Shown here in pieces: positions 36,863-47,169 of a stretch of DNA of 64,000 nt (its first letter is position 1; every line of letters starts with the position of its first letter). The position numbers and the translations under genes are program-made. Source of the DNA: Bacteroidales bacterium (GTDB lineage Bacteria > Bacteroidota > Bacteroidia > Bacteroidales > P3); the NCBI GenBank assembly GCA_024400505.1, contig JAKSMP010000005.1:1-64000 (forward strand), in the 5' to 3' direction. The notes under the pieces were generated by a model. It searched no databases. It was not told where the DNA came from and saw nothing but the letters and a program-made list of their open reading frames with translations.

Positions 36863-38803
36863 TTATGGGGTGAGTTGATTGCGAATCATGCGCGACATGT
36901 ACGACTGGATGGCGGCTTGGAGGCGCAGCAGGTGTGTGTGTTGGCGCTGAATTTCGTTGGAGTCGGAAGCCATATTGTGCTTCATGAGCGGGTCTTGATC
37001 GGTATGGTAAAGCCCCACCACTTGAGCGCCATTGTAGAGGAGGCAGAGATTTGGTGATATGTATTGGTAGATGCCATTGTTGTAGTTGATGGCATAGGTG
37101 CTGTCGGCAGGGGTGTGCAGAAGGTCGATACCAAATGCCAGATAGGGCCTGCTGCAGCCGATGGTGCCCATGAGGGTGGGCAGTATATCAGTTTGCTGAG
37201 CTATGGCATTGCTCTGCCCTCGGGGCAATCGGCCTGATGGGTCGAAGATTACCAGCGGCACACGATAGATGCCCAAGGGGGTGGAGTAGAGTTGCTGTTC
37301 GGTGTGGTTGGTATGGTCGGCGGTGATGACGAAGATGGTGTTGGCATACCAGGGCATGCTGCTGGCGGTGTGGAAGAAGCGGCGTAGCGCTTGGTCGGTG
37401 TAGCGTACGCAGGTGTAGATGGGGTGGCCGGGTTGCGAGAGGGAGGATTGATATCGCTCGGGCACAACGAAAGGGTGATGTGAGGTGGCTGTGAAAACCG
37501 AGGTGACGAAAGGCTGAGGCATTTGGCTCATGCTGGCGGCATAGAACTGGAGGAATTCTTCGTCCCAGATGGCCCAGGTGCCGTCAAAATCGTCCATGCC
37601 GTTGAAGTGTGGGTCGGCGCAGTACTCGGTGCGACCGTAGTAATGGGCAAAACCAGCTGTGCGTGCAAAGGCTTGAAATCCCATGGAGCCGTTCTCAGCT
37701 CCGTGGAAGAATGCGGTGTGATAGCCTTGCTTGGCTAGTTCTCCAGCAACGGAACTGACATCGTTGAGTGAATAGTTGGTGACAAAAAATGGCTCTACAT
37801 ACATTGGGATACTAGAGAGAATGGACGGCATGGCATCGATGCTTTTGCGCCCATTAGCAAAGCAGTTGTTGAATGTGAGGCTGTGTTGAGCTAGGGAGTC
37901 GAGGAAAGGTGTGTGTCCTGTGTAGGTGTTGAAGTGCCCCCAATATTCTGTAGCCATGGATTCGAGGATGAGTATCACCACGTTGGGCTTAGTCTGCAAC
38001 ACTGGAGGTGTGGGTTGGTGAATGGGTGTGTAGAGTGAGTCGAGTTGGTCGGGGGTGAAGTATGCTGGGTCTTGGAAAGTGGTTTTGCCGCAGGTGCGAA
38101 TGATTGAGAAGGGTGTGTTGAGCACGATTGCAGCTTGAGATGGTTGGAGCACGTACTGGTTGGCATTGCTTATGGCAATGGGTCTTATGGCTGTAGAGAA
38201 ACCGCCGCGGATGCCACCAATGGCCAGCATCACTCCCAGCACCGTGGCTATGATGTGGGCAGGATAGTAGATGCCTGGATGCAAATGGCTTCGGCGATGG
38301 GTTGCCCCCCTCTTGACACTCGGCAGACCCAAGAAGACGAGCACCCAAATAAATACTATAGCAACTACCACAAGATACCAGTGATGAATGAGTTCGGTGA
38401 AAAAGATGTTGGAAAGATTGCTCTCATGACAGAATTCGCTAAAGAAGGACCACGTGGTGCGTCGCCCGCCATAGCGAGAATATACGGTGTCGATAAGGTT
38501 GATCGTGAGCATGATGGCATTGACACCCACAAAGAGACTCTTGAGCATGAGTCGATAGGGACGGCTCTCTTTCCATTGCGGTGGCAGCGGTAGGAGTGTG
38601 AGCAGGATGAGCAAGATGTTGGTGTAGCAAATGGCAGCAGTGTCAAACCTGATTGAACCCCGCAGCAATTGTGGGATTGAAAGCTGATGAAAGTCGGCAC
38701 CGTAGATATCCCAGAACTCCCACACATACACCACCCGGCTGACGAAATAAAGGATATACAATATGGCCAGGTTTGATAGTAGTTGACGTAGGGTAGATCT
38801 CAT
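36863..38803 (-). CDS. LtaS-like phosphoglycerol transferase / sulfatase-fold membrane enzyme
   Basis: 646 residues. Five N-terminal membrane helices (within about 1-210) precede an alkaline-phosphatase-fold domain (about 265-600). The metal and nucleophile site appears as LILESMATEYWG (Thr as the likely nucleophile), with further ligands in FVITADHTNH. These are typical of lipoteichoic acid synthase and related enzymes that move phosphoglycerol or phosphoethanolamine onto glycans or lipids. Bacteroidota lack teichoic acids, so the acceptor is probably an envelope or capsule glycan. Neighbours upstream are an MBOAT acyltransferase and two SGNH hydrolases. Confidence 0.85.
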   Translation of the reverse strand: MRSTLRQLLSNLAILYILYFVSRVVYVWEFWDIYGADFHQLSIPQLLRGSIRFDTAAICYTNILLILLTLLPLPPQWKESRPYRLMLKSLFVGVNAIMLTINLIDTVYSRYGGRRTTWSFFSEFCHESNLSNIFFTELIHHWYLVVVAIVFIWVLVFLGLPSVKRGATHRRSHLHPGIYYPAHIIATVLGVMLAIGGIRGGFSTAIRPIAISNANQYVLQPSQAAIVLNTPFSIIRTCGKTTFQDPAYFTPDQLDSLYTPIHQPTPPVLQTKPNVVILILESMATEYWGHFNTYTGHTPFLDSLAQHSLTFNNCFANGRKSIDAMPSILSSIPMYVEPFFVTNYSLNDVSSVAGELAKQGYHTAFFHGAENGSMGFQAFARTAGFAHYYGRTEYCADPHFNGMDDFDGTWAIWDEEFLQFYAASMSQMPQPFVTSVFTATSHHPFVVPERYQSSLSQPGHPIYTCVRYTDQALRRFFHTASSMPWYANTIFVITADHTNHTEQQLYSTPLGIYRVPLVIFDPSGRLPRGQSNAIAQQTDILPTLMGTIGCSRPYLAFGIDLLHTPADSTYAINYNNGIYQYISPNLCLLYNGAQVVGLYHTDQDPLMKHNMASDSNEIQRQHTHLLRLQAAIQSYMSRMIRNQLTP

Positions 38804-38830
38804 GATGGGGAGGTGCTAGGGTGAAGACTT

Positions 38831-40738
38831 TTAGAATTGAAAGTAGATGAATGGTTGCAGGTCGGCAGTGATAAATTGGTAAGCCACAAACACACCAGCC
38901 ACCACCACCACCAGCATAAGCCAAAGTGGCATCATTGCAAACCATAGCCGGTATCGACGTTTGAATCGCTCGGGCAACCAGTGGATGATCATGCCAATGA
39001 GGAAAACGATGAAAACGGAGGCATAGTTATGCAGGATGGGGGGGATATGTTCGAAGTTCCACTGCCCGCCGATGCGTTCCACCATGTGGGTTGCCGTCTG
39101 CCATGCCACCTCATTGGCCTCGGCAGGATCCAAATTGGACCCGCTACGGAAGAAGAGTCGAGTGAAGCTGATGAACATAAAAGTCAAGAATGTGTTCCAG
39201 ACCATAGTGACCACCTCCTTGAACTTGTAGCTTCGGTAATGGCTACCCATGAAACCTGGAACGATATTCAGCAAGATGATGGCTGCGGCTATAATCATGA
39301 ATGCAAAGTGGAACATGCTGAGCGCCGGGCATGGATAGAGGTGGAAAGCATATTTAATGCCTAGATAAAGCAGCGAGATGACAATCATGCGTGGCCATGG
39401 TCCCCACTTCTTCCAAGTTTTATACACCAAAATGCCTAGGCCGTTGAGTGCACCCCAGGTAATAAAGTTGAAGGAAGCTCCATGCCACATACCGCCCAAA
39501 AGCATGGTGTCGAAGTTGTTCAGGTTGGTGTTGAAATCGCGTCGGTGACTGGGGATGCACACATATACCAGCGCTAGCACCGCCACCAATGTCAAAGCAC
39601 CTATAGTGACGTATTCATTTTTGGCCATCAAAGCCACCACAGCCAGCATAGCCGTGGGGATGAGGTAAGTGCCCAGGGTGCCTTGGCGGTTGCCTCCAAG
39701 TGGTATATAAAGATAATCTTTCAACCAGTTGGAGAGCGAGATATGCCATCGTTTCCAAAAACCAGCGGCATTAGTGGCCTTGTAGGGCGAGTTGAAATTC
39801 TTGGGCAGGTAGAAACCCATGAGCATGGCCACACCAATGGCGATGTCGGTATAACCCGAGAAATCGGCATAGACCTGTAGTGAATAAATCAGCAAGGCCG
39901 AGAAATTCTCAAATGAAGTGTATAGGAGAGGATTGTCAAAAACCCGATCAACAAAAGATACGGCAAGATAGTCGCTGAGGATAAGTTTTTTGAACAATCC
40001 GTTCATAATCCAAAACACGGCTATGCCGAATTGGCGACGCGAGAGAAAATATGGTTTGTAGAGTTGGGGAATGAATTGGTCGGCACGGATAATGGGTCCT
40101 GCCACCAGCTGGGGGAAGAATGTGGTGTAAAAACCAAAGTCAAGGATGTTATCGGCATGGCGCACTTTGCCTCGATATACATCTACGATATAACTGATAT
40201 TTTGGAAGGTGAAAAAGCTGATGCCCACTGGCAAAATGATGACGGAGGCGATGCTGTAGTGGGTGGAAGCGATGGTGTTGAAGATGTCTGTAAAAAAATA
40301 GGCATACTTGAAATAGCAGAGCACGGCCAGATTTACTATTACGCCTATTATCATGAGGGTGTGGCGGCTCTTTTGTGTGGAGCGGCCTGTGCGGTCTTGG
40401 CGTGCGCTCAAGCGGTCGAACCAAATGCCCAGAAAATAGCCCACAATAGTGGATAGGATGAGCAATGCCACATAGTTGCCAGAGGTTTTGTAGTAGAAGA
40501 ATAAGCTCACTAAGAAGAGGTATCCGTTTCGCCATAGGCGGCGGGCGCGTCCCATACGCTCATGGGTGGGCAGATGCGTCAGCTTGCGTTGGGCGTGTTG
40601 TTCGCCCACCGACACGATGAAGCAAAAGCCCGCATACGCCAACGCGAAAAACACCCAGAAATGAATCTGCGTAAAGAGCAGCGGGTGTGAGTTGTCGAAG
40701 GAAAAAAGGTTATTCAGGTAAATAAGGAAATCTGTCAC
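38831..40738 (-). CDS. MBOAT-family O-acyltransferase (AlgI-like)
   Basis: 635 residues with about ten or more membrane helices. The AlgI signature is clear: ISFFTFQNISYIVDVYRG, LVAGPIIRADQFIPQ, GYTDIAIGVAMLMG, YIPLGGNRQG and the catalytic His in MLGGMWHGASFNFITWG. It passes acyl groups across the inner membrane to a periplasmic acceptor. The SGNH gene upstream overlaps its start by 29 bp, so the two are translationally coupled, as in alginate and peptidoglycan O-acetylation systems. Confidence 0.93.
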   Translation of the reverse strand: MTDFLIYLNNLFSFDNSHPLLFTQIHFWVFFALAYAGFCFIVSVGEQHAQRKLTHLPTHERMGRARRLWRNGYLFLVSLFFYYKTSGNYVALLILSTIVGYFLGIWFDRLSARQDRTGRSTQKSRHTLMIIGVIVNLAVLCYFKYAYFFTDIFNTIASTHYSIASVIILPVGISFFTFQNISYIVDVYRGKVRHADNILDFGFYTTFFPQLVAGPIIRADQFIPQLYKPYFLSRRQFGIAVFWIMNGLFKKLILSDYLAVSFVDRVFDNPLLYTSFENFSALLIYSLQVYADFSGYTDIAIGVAMLMGFYLPKNFNSPYKATNAAGFWKRWHISLSNWLKDYLYIPLGGNRQGTLGTYLIPTAMLAVVALMAKNEYVTIGALTLVAVLALVYVCIPSHRRDFNTNLNNFDTMLLGGMWHGASFNFITWGALNGLGILVYKTWKKWGPWPRMIVISLLYLGIKYAFHLYPCPALSMFHFAFMIIAAAIILLNIVPGFMGSHYRSYKFKEVVTMVWNTFLTFMFISFTRLFFRSGSNLDPAEANEVAWQTATHMVERIGGQWNFEHIPPILHNYASVFIVFLIGMIIHWLPERFKRRYRLWFAMMPLWLMLVVVVAGVFVAYQFITADLQPFIYFQF

Positions 40739-42137
40739 TGTCTATTTTTTTTGTGGTGGTGGATGTTTGGTTGCGGAGAGGGGTACGACTCTCTTGCGGT
40801 TTGGGTTTGCGTCGTAAGCCACGTGGTAGAGGACGTTCCTTGGAGTCTTTAGTTTCAAGGTGTTTTGTAGAAGGCTCTTGGCGTGAGGGTTTGTGGTTGA
40901 CCACCTTTGCTGGCTTCCAGTCTTTTTGCAGTTCGCGATCGAGTGCTTGGTAGAAAAGATCACCAATCAGCTGATAGCCAGAACGAGTAAAATGTACTTT
41001 GTCGGCTTGTGCTAGTCCGGCATTTTGCCATTGGGCCATGGATTTAAGTCCACCCATTATTTCGAATTGATCCCACACAGCTCCACCTGTGATGGCAGCC
41101 AAGCGATAGCATACTTCGCGCACTAATAGTCCATTGGTGTTCACTGAATAGCTGCGACGGCCAGTTTTGCGGTAGCAGTCGTTGTTGGTGATGAAGATAA
41201 AAGCACAATTGGGGCTGACCGCCTTGATGGAGTCGCACAGGCGAAGATAGTTTCTTTTGAATGCTACAGAGTCAAAGTCTTTGCCGTGAGCATCGTTGAT
41301 GCCGATGCCGAAGATTACTAGGTCGGGTCGTAGGAGTCGAAGATCGTTGATTAGGGAACACTTGAAATAGTCGGGAACCGCAGCACCATTTACACCAATC
41401 GAACTGTAAGTGATGCCTGATTGACGATTGCTTAGGTATATGCCTTGGAGGGTGAATTCTTGGTTTTCGTGGCACGGTAGCACTACCTCAAAGGAATCTA
41501 CACTACTTTGGAGATTGAAGTGGAAACGATGATTGGCTGTGTCAATATAAGAAGGATGCATCTCGGCACCACCACAATTGAGGCGAGGTACCACTCCTTG
41601 TGGCGAACGGCCAAGCACCGTTAGGCGGGTGGTGTTGTAATTGTATTTTGGTTCGTTCAAAATGATTTGGATGCGCGAAGGTGTGTTGGCAGCCGTCACA
41701 GCAATGCCACAAAGTCCCATGGGGTGTTCGGGCTGACGATAAACATTGCGAGTGAGTATCATCTTCTCTTTGCAGTGTACTTTGTAGTCGGACGGATTGT
41801 TGCACTTGGCAGCAGCTGAGTAAGGAAAGAGTAACCCACGGCAACCTATGGATTTGGGATAATCATTATAGATGTTGGTACGGATGCGATTTGGTAGAGT
41901 TCCGGCTTGGACATGGGAACCTCCTATGTGGATAATATTAAGGTTGCCTTGTCCAGTAGAGGTGACTCGTTGCCATTTCTGAAATAGAAACTGCATGGGT
42001 GCGGAGGTAGAGTCGTAGTGAAGTCGGTTGGCGCTATATTGCACAAACGAGTATTGGTTTTGAGCAAAGATGGAGTTTGTGGCGGATGTGGTAAGGCACA
42101 CCGCAATGATGAGGGCTAGAAATTTCAACCTATTCAC
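40710..42137 (-). CDS. SGNH/GDSL hydrolase, partner of MBOAT (second copy)
   Basis: 475 residues from a GTG at 42137 that overlaps the upstream stop; an ATG at 42182 is also possible. A signal peptide (LKFLALIIAVCLTTSATNSIFA) leads into an SGNH domain: IIHIGGSHVQAG (block I, with Ser in place of the usual GDS), VIFGIGINDAHG (block III) and DKVHFTRSGYQLIG (block V Asp-x-x-His). The C-terminal 70 residues are basic and Pro/Lys-rich without domain. Probably a periplasmic acyl acceptor or transferase acting with the MBOAT enzyme. Confidence 0.82.
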   Translation of the reverse strand: MNRLKFLALIIAVCLTTSATNSIFAQNQYSFVQYSANRLHYDSTSAPMQFLFQKWQRVTSTGQGNLNIIHIGGSHVQAGTLPNRIRTNIYNDYPKSIGCRGLLFPYSAAAKCNNPSDYKVHCKEKMILTRNVYRQPEHPMGLCGIAVTAANTPSRIQIILNEPKYNYNTTRLTVLGRSPQGVVPRLNCGGAEMHPSYIDTANHRFHFNLQSSVDSFEVVLPCHENQEFTLQGIYLSNRQSGITYSSIGVNGAAVPDYFKCSLINDLRLLRPDLVIFGIGINDAHGKDFDSVAFKRNYLRLCDSIKAVSPNCAFIFITNNDCYRKTGRRSYSVNTNGLLVREVCYRLAAITGGAVWDQFEIMGGLKSMAQWQNAGLAQADKVHFTRSGYQLIGDLFYQALDRELQKDWKPAKVVNHKPSRQEPSTKHLETKDSKERPLPRGLRRKPKPQESRTPLRNQTSTTTKKIDSDRFPYLPE

Positions 42138-43533
42138 TGAGGGTCTCCTTTCGTAATTTATATACGTTATACATATTATCAAATGCTTTGGCTAATCGGT
42201 CTCCCATGATGTCCACTCCCTTGGTGGTGAAGTGGATATAGTCGGGTCCACTCAGCCCTTGGTTGACCCATGCCACCATGGACTGATGGCCGCCCATGGC
42301 ATGATAGATGCTCCAGTAGGCTGCACCGTGTGCATTGGCGGTGGCTTGCAGTTTTTGCACCAATTTGCTCAAGGCAGGGTAGGAGGTGAGTTCTCCGTTG
42401 ATGTTGGTGCTCATATCAGAGGGACCGATGAAGAGTATCTTGGCTTGGGGACAACAACTGTGGACTCGGTCAATCTGTTCGCCCATTCTGTTGCAGTAGG
42501 CATCAATGGATTTGTCGCCGTTGATGTAGGGTACCGAGTTACCACCGAACTGGAGGATGATGAGACCTATGTCCATAAAACTGTAGGCGGAGGTTAGTTG
42601 GTCTCGGTTGATTTGGGTGAACTGGGTGCCAGAGCAGCCGCGCATGGGTATGTTGTCCACTGCTACGCCGGGACCATCATCCACCATGATGCCGTATATG
42701 TCGGCTGTTCCGTTTACTGAAAGATTTATAGATGTGGTGGCCGAATCGAGTTTCCAGCTCATGACGTGCACTCCTTCTTCTTCGCAGGTTTGGTCGTTTG
42801 TGTAGGAACCTTTGCGGTCGGCAAAATGAACAGACAGTGGACCTGGACGATTGTTGAAGATGAGCTTGAATTGTGAGAAACGGCGCAGGCGGTTGTCGCA
42901 ACTATGGTGGGTGGCGGCACTGATAGTGGAAGATGCACTACCCGTGACGCGGAAGTCTTGAATCATGGGGCCATAGTTGCCTCCAGCTCGCACAACGGTG
43001 CTGTCGCCAAAAGGTGATTGACGCACAAGAGAACCTGTGCCATAAGTGGATACTGCTAATGTAGGGATGAGGGTGGAGATTGGCACAAGTCCAGGACCGC
43101 CACCACCAAAGTGTTGCTGCATGTAGGAACGGAGACGACGGCTCATACGATCCGACTCAATTTGGGAATCGCCGTAATGCAGGATGCGTATAATGCGGCC
43201 ACTAGATTTTGCTTGTTCCATCTGGGCAAAAAGATGGTCAAAGAAGGAGTCGTCGTCTGAGGGAAACCAAAAGCGTATTTCACTGCTGTCGAGTTGGTGG
43301 CGATAGTGGTTGAGTGAGTCTTGCTTGGTTTTCATCACAGCTTCGAGTGAGTCCTGTTTGGCTAGGAATGCTTGTACGTCAAGTTCCCGTTGGGGATTGA
43401 GTATTTTGGTGAGGGTGGGGAAATGCACATTGAGCGATCCTACATTCACCCCCTCTTTGGGGTAAATGTAGCAGATGCCTGCTAATAGAGCAATAGAGAT
43501 GGCTATGAAGAATAGTACTTTGATAGATTTCAT
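42130..43533 (-). CDS. SGNH/GDSL hydrolase (first copy)
   Basis: 467 residues with an N-terminal membrane anchor (residues 5-25). Blocks: [12 protein letters not shown] (block I, GDS), [11 protein letters not shown] (block III) and [14 protein letters not shown] (block V). Related to the next gene in layout (insertion between blocks I and [14 protein letters not shown] versus SPNCAFIFIT), so the pair arose by duplication. It overlaps lpxD by 4 bp. It is likely periplasmic and works on an O-acylated glycan. Confidence 0.82.
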   Translation of the reverse strand: MKSIKVLFFIAISIALLAGICYIYPKEGVNVGSLNVHFPTLTKILNPQRELDVQAFLAKQDSLEAVMKTKQDSLNHYRHQLDSSEIRFWFPSDDDSFFDHLFAQMEQAKSSGRIIRILHYGDSQIESDRMSRRLRSYMQQHFGGGGPGLVPISTLIPTLAVSTYGTGSLVRQSPFGDSTVVRAGGNYGPMIQDFRVTGSASSTISAATHHSCDNRLRRFSQFKLIFNNRPGPLSVHFADRKGSYTNDQTCEEEGVHVMSWKLDSATTSINLSVNGTADIYGIMVDDGPGVAVDNIPMRGCSGTQFTQINRDQLTSAYSFMDIGLIILQFGGNSVPYINGDKSIDAYCNRMGEQIDRVHSCCPQAKILFIGPSDMSTNINGELTSYPALSKLVQKLQATANAHGAAYWSIYHAMGGHQSMVAWVNQGLSGPDYIHFTTKGVDIMGDRLAKAFDNMYNVYKLRKETLSE

Positions 43534-44549
43534 TGGATTTTTTTCTTCAAATCAGTCACATCGCGATAGATTTCCTCCAATTTGCGTTGGAGTACGTATA
43601 TCTTGCGCTGTTTGTCGGCGGGTTGTGCGGGTGAGCCGAGCATGACGGTGTCGCTTTTCACATTGTTAGTGACTCCCGATTGGGCTGCAACGGTCACGTT
43701 GTTGCCCACAGTGATATGGCCTACCACACCCACCTGGCCGGCAAAGATGCAATGCTCGCCCACTTTTGTGCTGCCAGCACATCCGCTTTGTGCTGCCATT
43801 ACGGTGTTAGCACCCACAGATACGTTGTGGGCTATTTGGCAAAGGTTGTCGAGTTTCACTCCTTGGTGGATGATGGTGGAACCCATGGTAGCACGGTCGA
43901 TGCAGGTGTTGGCACCCAACTCCACATTATCCTCAATTACCACATTGCCAATTTGGTCTATCTTATTGTAGCTGCCATCATCGGTGGGCGCAAATCCGAA
44001 ACCATCAGCTCCTACTACCACACCGGCATGGAGTATGCAGTTATTGCCTACTTTGCATTCACGGTAGATTTTCACTCCGGGGTAGAGGATCGTGTTGTCG
44101 CCTACTTCAACGTAGTCACCGATATACACTTGGGGGTAGATTTGCACATTGTTGCCAATCTTGGCGTGCCGGCTGATGACGGCGAATTCGCCCACATAGC
44201 ACCCCTTTCCCACCTTGGCCGAGAATGCGATGCTGCTACGGCAGCTTCGACCTTTTTTGGCCTTGGCTGCGGTGTTGAACATGTGTAGCACTTTTGCCAC
44301 GCATAGGTAGGGGTTATCTACTCGGATGAGCGTCGCATCAACGGGGTGCTCCAGCACAAAATCTTTCGCTATGAGGATAGCTGAAGCTTTTCGTTCGTAG
44401 ATATAGTGGGTATATTTGGGGTTGGCTAAGAAGGTGATGCCGCCTTCGTCCACTTCTTCGATGCGGCAGGGTTTCCAAATGAGCGCATTTTCGTCGCCTT
44501 CGACGGTTCCTTTGAGCTTGTTGGCTATTTGTTTGGCTGTGAATTGCAT
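43530..44549 (-). CDS. lpxD: UDP-3-O-acylglucosamine N-acyltransferase
   Basis: 339 residues, the family length. The N-terminal uridine-binding domain ([12 protein letters not shown] ... [15 protein letters not shown]) is followed by a left-handed parallel beta-helix of hexapeptide repeats (about 105-310) with the catalytic His region [22 protein letters not shown]. Adds the second acyl chain in lipid A synthesis. It overlaps the HHH gene by 25 bp upstream and the SGNH gene by 4 bp downstream. Confidence 0.94.
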   Translation of the reverse strand: MQFTAKQIANKLKGTVEGDENALIWKPCRIEEVDEGGITFLANPKYTHYIYERKASAILIAKDFVLEHPVDATLIRVDNPYLCVAKVLHMFNTAAKAKKGRSCRSSIAFSAKVGKGCYVGEFAVISRHAKIGNNVQIYPQVYIGDYVEVGDNTILYPGVKIYRECKVGNNCILHAGVVVGADGFGFAPTDDGSYNKIDQIGNVVIEDNVELGANTCIDRATMGSTIIHQGVKLDNLCQIAHNVSVGANTVMAAQSGCAGSTKVGEHCIFAGQVGVVGHITVGNNVTVAAQSGVTNNVKSDTVMLGSPAQPADKQRKIYVLQRKLEEIYRDVTDLKKKIQ

Positions 44550-45223
44550 TTCAAATAGGGTAAAATATTGTTAAACGTTTGTTTGTCGATAATGCTGATT
44601 TTCATCAAATCAGATATATTTGTGTATGGGCCAGAGGTTTCTCTTGTTTGCACGATAGCCTTGGCTTGATAATAGTCTAAGTAGGGATGTCGCTTGAGCT
44701 GCTGAAGTGTGGCAGAGTTGATGTCCATCTGCTGTATCATAGCAGGCTCCACGGTGACATAAGGGGCTATATCATTGAATCGCACAGAATCCATGCCATA
44801 TACCTCCCATAGTTGGGATTTGTCAACGTAGCCTCCTAAGAGGGAACGATATTTCAGGATTCGGCGGGCGAAAGATGGTCCTATATTGTAGAGTTGAACA
44901 AGGTCAAGTGAGTCGGCACTGTTGAGTTCGATGATGGTGCGGCTAGTCTTGACGGGTGTTGAAGCGGGAGGAGATTGGGGTTGATATTGGGCAGTAGAGT
45001 TGTTGTGAGTGGGGTATTGGCGAATGGATTGCCGCTGATGTTTTTTGTGGGTGGAGTGTGAGGATTGATAGGTGTGTGTAGGAGATGGCATGGGGCTGGG
45101 AATGGTAGCCTCAGACTGTTGGTGGGGAGCATGGGCTATATAAATAACAATCAGCAGCACTATTAGGAGCGCTGCTGTTAGCCAGAGATATCCTCGTTTG
45201 ATTGTTATTCTTCGTCGTTCCAT
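44525..45223 (-). CDS. membrane-anchored helix-hairpin-helix protein (ComEA-like)
   Basis: 232 residues: one membrane helix (about 13-30), a low-complexity His/Ser/Pro linker (35-95), then two HhH units, [29 protein letters not shown] and [26 protein letters not shown] in outline. ComEA proteins bind DNA during uptake, but many Bacteroidota homologues have no known role. It overlaps lptC upstream by 19 bp and lpxD downstream by 25 bp, unusually deep overlaps for this run. Confidence 0.8.
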   Translation of the reverse strand: MERRRITIKRGYLWLTAALLIVLLIVIYIAHAPHQQSEATIPSPMPSPTHTYQSSHSTHKKHQRQSIRQYPTHNNSTAQYQPQSPPASTPVKTSRTIIELNSADSLDLVQLYNIGPSFARRILKYRSLLGGYVDKSQLWEVYGMDSVRFNDIAPYVTVEPAMIQQMDINSATLQQLKRHPYLDYYQAKAIVQTRETSGPYTNISDLMKISIIDKQTFNNILPYLKCNSQPNK

Positions 45224-45780
45224 TCGATTGTGCCTCGTTGATGTACAATAAGGGGTGAATTGAATTCATCGTCGGACTCAAAGCTGTCGCCGTATGTGAC
45301 GCGTTGGCCGTTCTTGGATCGTACCGGTTTTTCGGTGAAAATGCGGTGCTGGTTGCGGTCCCAGGTAAGGTCTTGCAGATATACGGTGTCACCTCGCTGG
45401 AGGTCGATGATGACCACGCTGTCTTTGGCAAACATCTTGTTTCGGGTGTCGTATGTCACAGCGTAGCGTGCTTTGAGCGTTGCGGTGGGGTGTTGGTAGC
45501 CGTTGAAGAATTTTACATATAGCCCTTTGGGGTATTCTGTTTTGCTTTCGGGTTGGTTGTATTGCTCTATGAGTGGAGCTTTCAACACCATGCGTAGTTT
45601 GCCGTCTTCGCTGCGTTGCATATCGGCGTTGCGAAGGGTGTTTTGAGGGAGAGTCTGTCTCTCGAATTGCTTGATTTTGTCGGGGTCGTTGCTGCAAGCT
45701 ACAATACAACAGATAAGAAACAGAGCAAGTGCTCCGTTTCTTATCTGTGAGAGTATGCCTGATATCAAGCTATGTGACAT
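45205..45780 (-). CDS. lptC: LPS export protein LptC
   Basis: 191 residues. Lipobox CIVACSND with Cys29, so it is a lipoprotein rather than the transmembrane form of Proteobacteria. The LptC core is recognisable: DGKLRMVLKAPLIEQYNQ, YPKGLYVKFF, ATLKARYAVTYDTRNKMFAKDSV and FTEKPVR. It passes lipopolysaccharide from LptBFG to the periplasmic bridge. It begins directly after the TPR gene stop. Confidence 0.88.
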   Translation of the reverse strand: MSHSLISGILSQIRNGALALFLICCIVACSNDPDKIKQFERQTLPQNTLRNADMQRSEDGKLRMVLKAPLIEQYNQPESKTEYPKGLYVKFFNGYQHPTATLKARYAVTYDTRNKMFAKDSVVIIDLQRGDTVYLQDLTWDRNQHRIFTEKPVRSKNGQRVTYGDSFESDDEFNSPLIVHQRGTIEWNDEE

Positions 45781-47100
45781 TTAGCGGGTGCGGATGATGG
45801 TGGATTTGCCAATCCAGCCAGGTACTACGTAGCTGTGTCCGTCAATGAGGTCGAGCATGAATGCATCGTTTTTCTTGGGGAAGTAGCCAGAGTAGATACC
45901 GATGAGCTTGTCTGCCATGCGAGCTATTTCGTCGGTGGGTTCTACGGATTTAGCGTGACGGCACTCGTCAACAGCTGCCCAGTAAGCGGAACGTCCACCC
46001 ATACCATCGTCGATGCTGCGGGTGCTGCTAGCATATACCTGTGCAATAGCCAGGTAGGGCTCGCCCTTGGTGCGATCGATTTCGGCAGCCTTGAGCAGAG
46101 CGTTGCGGGCAGCGCTGTAGCTGTTCTGTCCGTTGTAGCTCAAACCCAGCACAAGATATGCGCGGTAGAGGTCTTTCTTCTCAGTGAGGCTCTTCACAGC
46201 ATCCTGGCAGTATTCGATAGCTTTGCCATACTGTTTCTTGCCGAAGCACATCTGACCCATCTGCATAGCGGTGGTGGGAGAGGGCTCAAGCTCGTAGAGG
46301 TTCTCAGTGGCAGAGAAGAAGAGTGAGTTCTCGGTGCAGTGCTTCTTGATCATAATATTGGTGATCTTCTTGAGCAGGTCAACGTTCTTGGGATCGGCAT
46401 CAAATTTCTTCTGATAAATCTCAATCAGTTGGTCGCAGGAAGCATAGGGCGAGAACACGGCTTCTACATTATTAATATAACCACTAATCTTAGCCACTTT
46501 CACGGTGTCATCAGCCACTTGGTCGATGATGTTCTCGAGCAGTTCGCTGGCGATATCGTAGTTATCGATTACCAAGGTGGGGTCGCCAAGGCCAGATTTG
46601 ACATAGTCAACAGTGGCTTTGAAGAAAAGGGTGACATAGTTTTCATCGACAGATTTGGGGTCGGTCTTGATAGCGGCCTCATAAATCTCGTAGATGGTTT
46701 TCACATCGTTGGGACGAAGAGTGCTGAGCATGTTAGCTTTCATGCACATCACCTTGCCGGTTTCGCCAAAGTTCTCCACGCGGAGGTCGTACATGTGCAT
46801 CATCTCATCGATATAGGCGTTGCGCTGAGTTTCGTTCTCGGCGTGGTTGATCATGTGTTTCATGATGGTTTCGCCTTTCTGATATACGGCCTTGCTGTAT
46901 TTAGGGCAGTGCTCTAAGATTTGACGCCATGGTTCGTAAGCGCCATCATAATCCTGGGCTTTATAGAACGATTGGTAGAGGGCCACGCTGCTGATACATG
47001 CCGTGCTATCCTCGGGGGTTGCACCATACTTGCTCTGAGCGTTGGCAGCAAATGTCATGCTTAATGCTGCTGCAATCACTGCAAATTTCAGTTTCTTCAT
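45781..47100 (-). CDS. exported tetratricopeptide protein
   Basis: 439 residues with a signal peptide (KLKFAVIAAALSMTFAANAQ). TPR-like units run through the sequence; the best are FGKKQYGKAIEYCQDAVKSL and LGLSYNGQNSYSAARNALLK. It abuts lptC and follows the outer-membrane barrel gene. In several Bacteroidota the order coaX, barrel, TPR, lptC is kept, hinting at an envelope-assembly role, which I recall rather than can show here. Confidence 0.8.
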   Translation of the reverse strand: MKKLKFAVIAAALSMTFAANAQSKYGATPEDSTACISSVALYQSFYKAQDYDGAYEPWRQILEHCPKYSKAVYQKGETIMKHMINHAENETQRNAYIDEMMHMYDLRVENFGETGKVMCMKANMLSTLRPNDVKTIYEIYEAAIKTDPKSVDENYVTLFFKATVDYVKSGLGDPTLVIDNYDIASELLENIIDQVADDTVKVAKISGYINNVEAVFSPYASCDQLIEIYQKKFDADPKNVDLLKKITNIMIKKHCTENSLFFSATENLYELEPSPTTAMQMGQMCFGKKQYGKAIEYCQDAVKSLTEKKDLYRAYLVLGLSYNGQNSYSAARNALLKAAEIDRTKGEPYLAIAQVYASSTRSIDDGMGGRSAYWAAVDECRHAKSVEPTDEIARMADKLIGIYSGYFPKKNDAFMLDLIDGHSYVVPGWIGKSTIIRTR

Positions 47101-47169
47101 TGCTTAAAATTTTGTATCGGTTTTCTATTATTAGTATTTGTTTGTCTTGAATTATTTCAAGTGGGTAGG

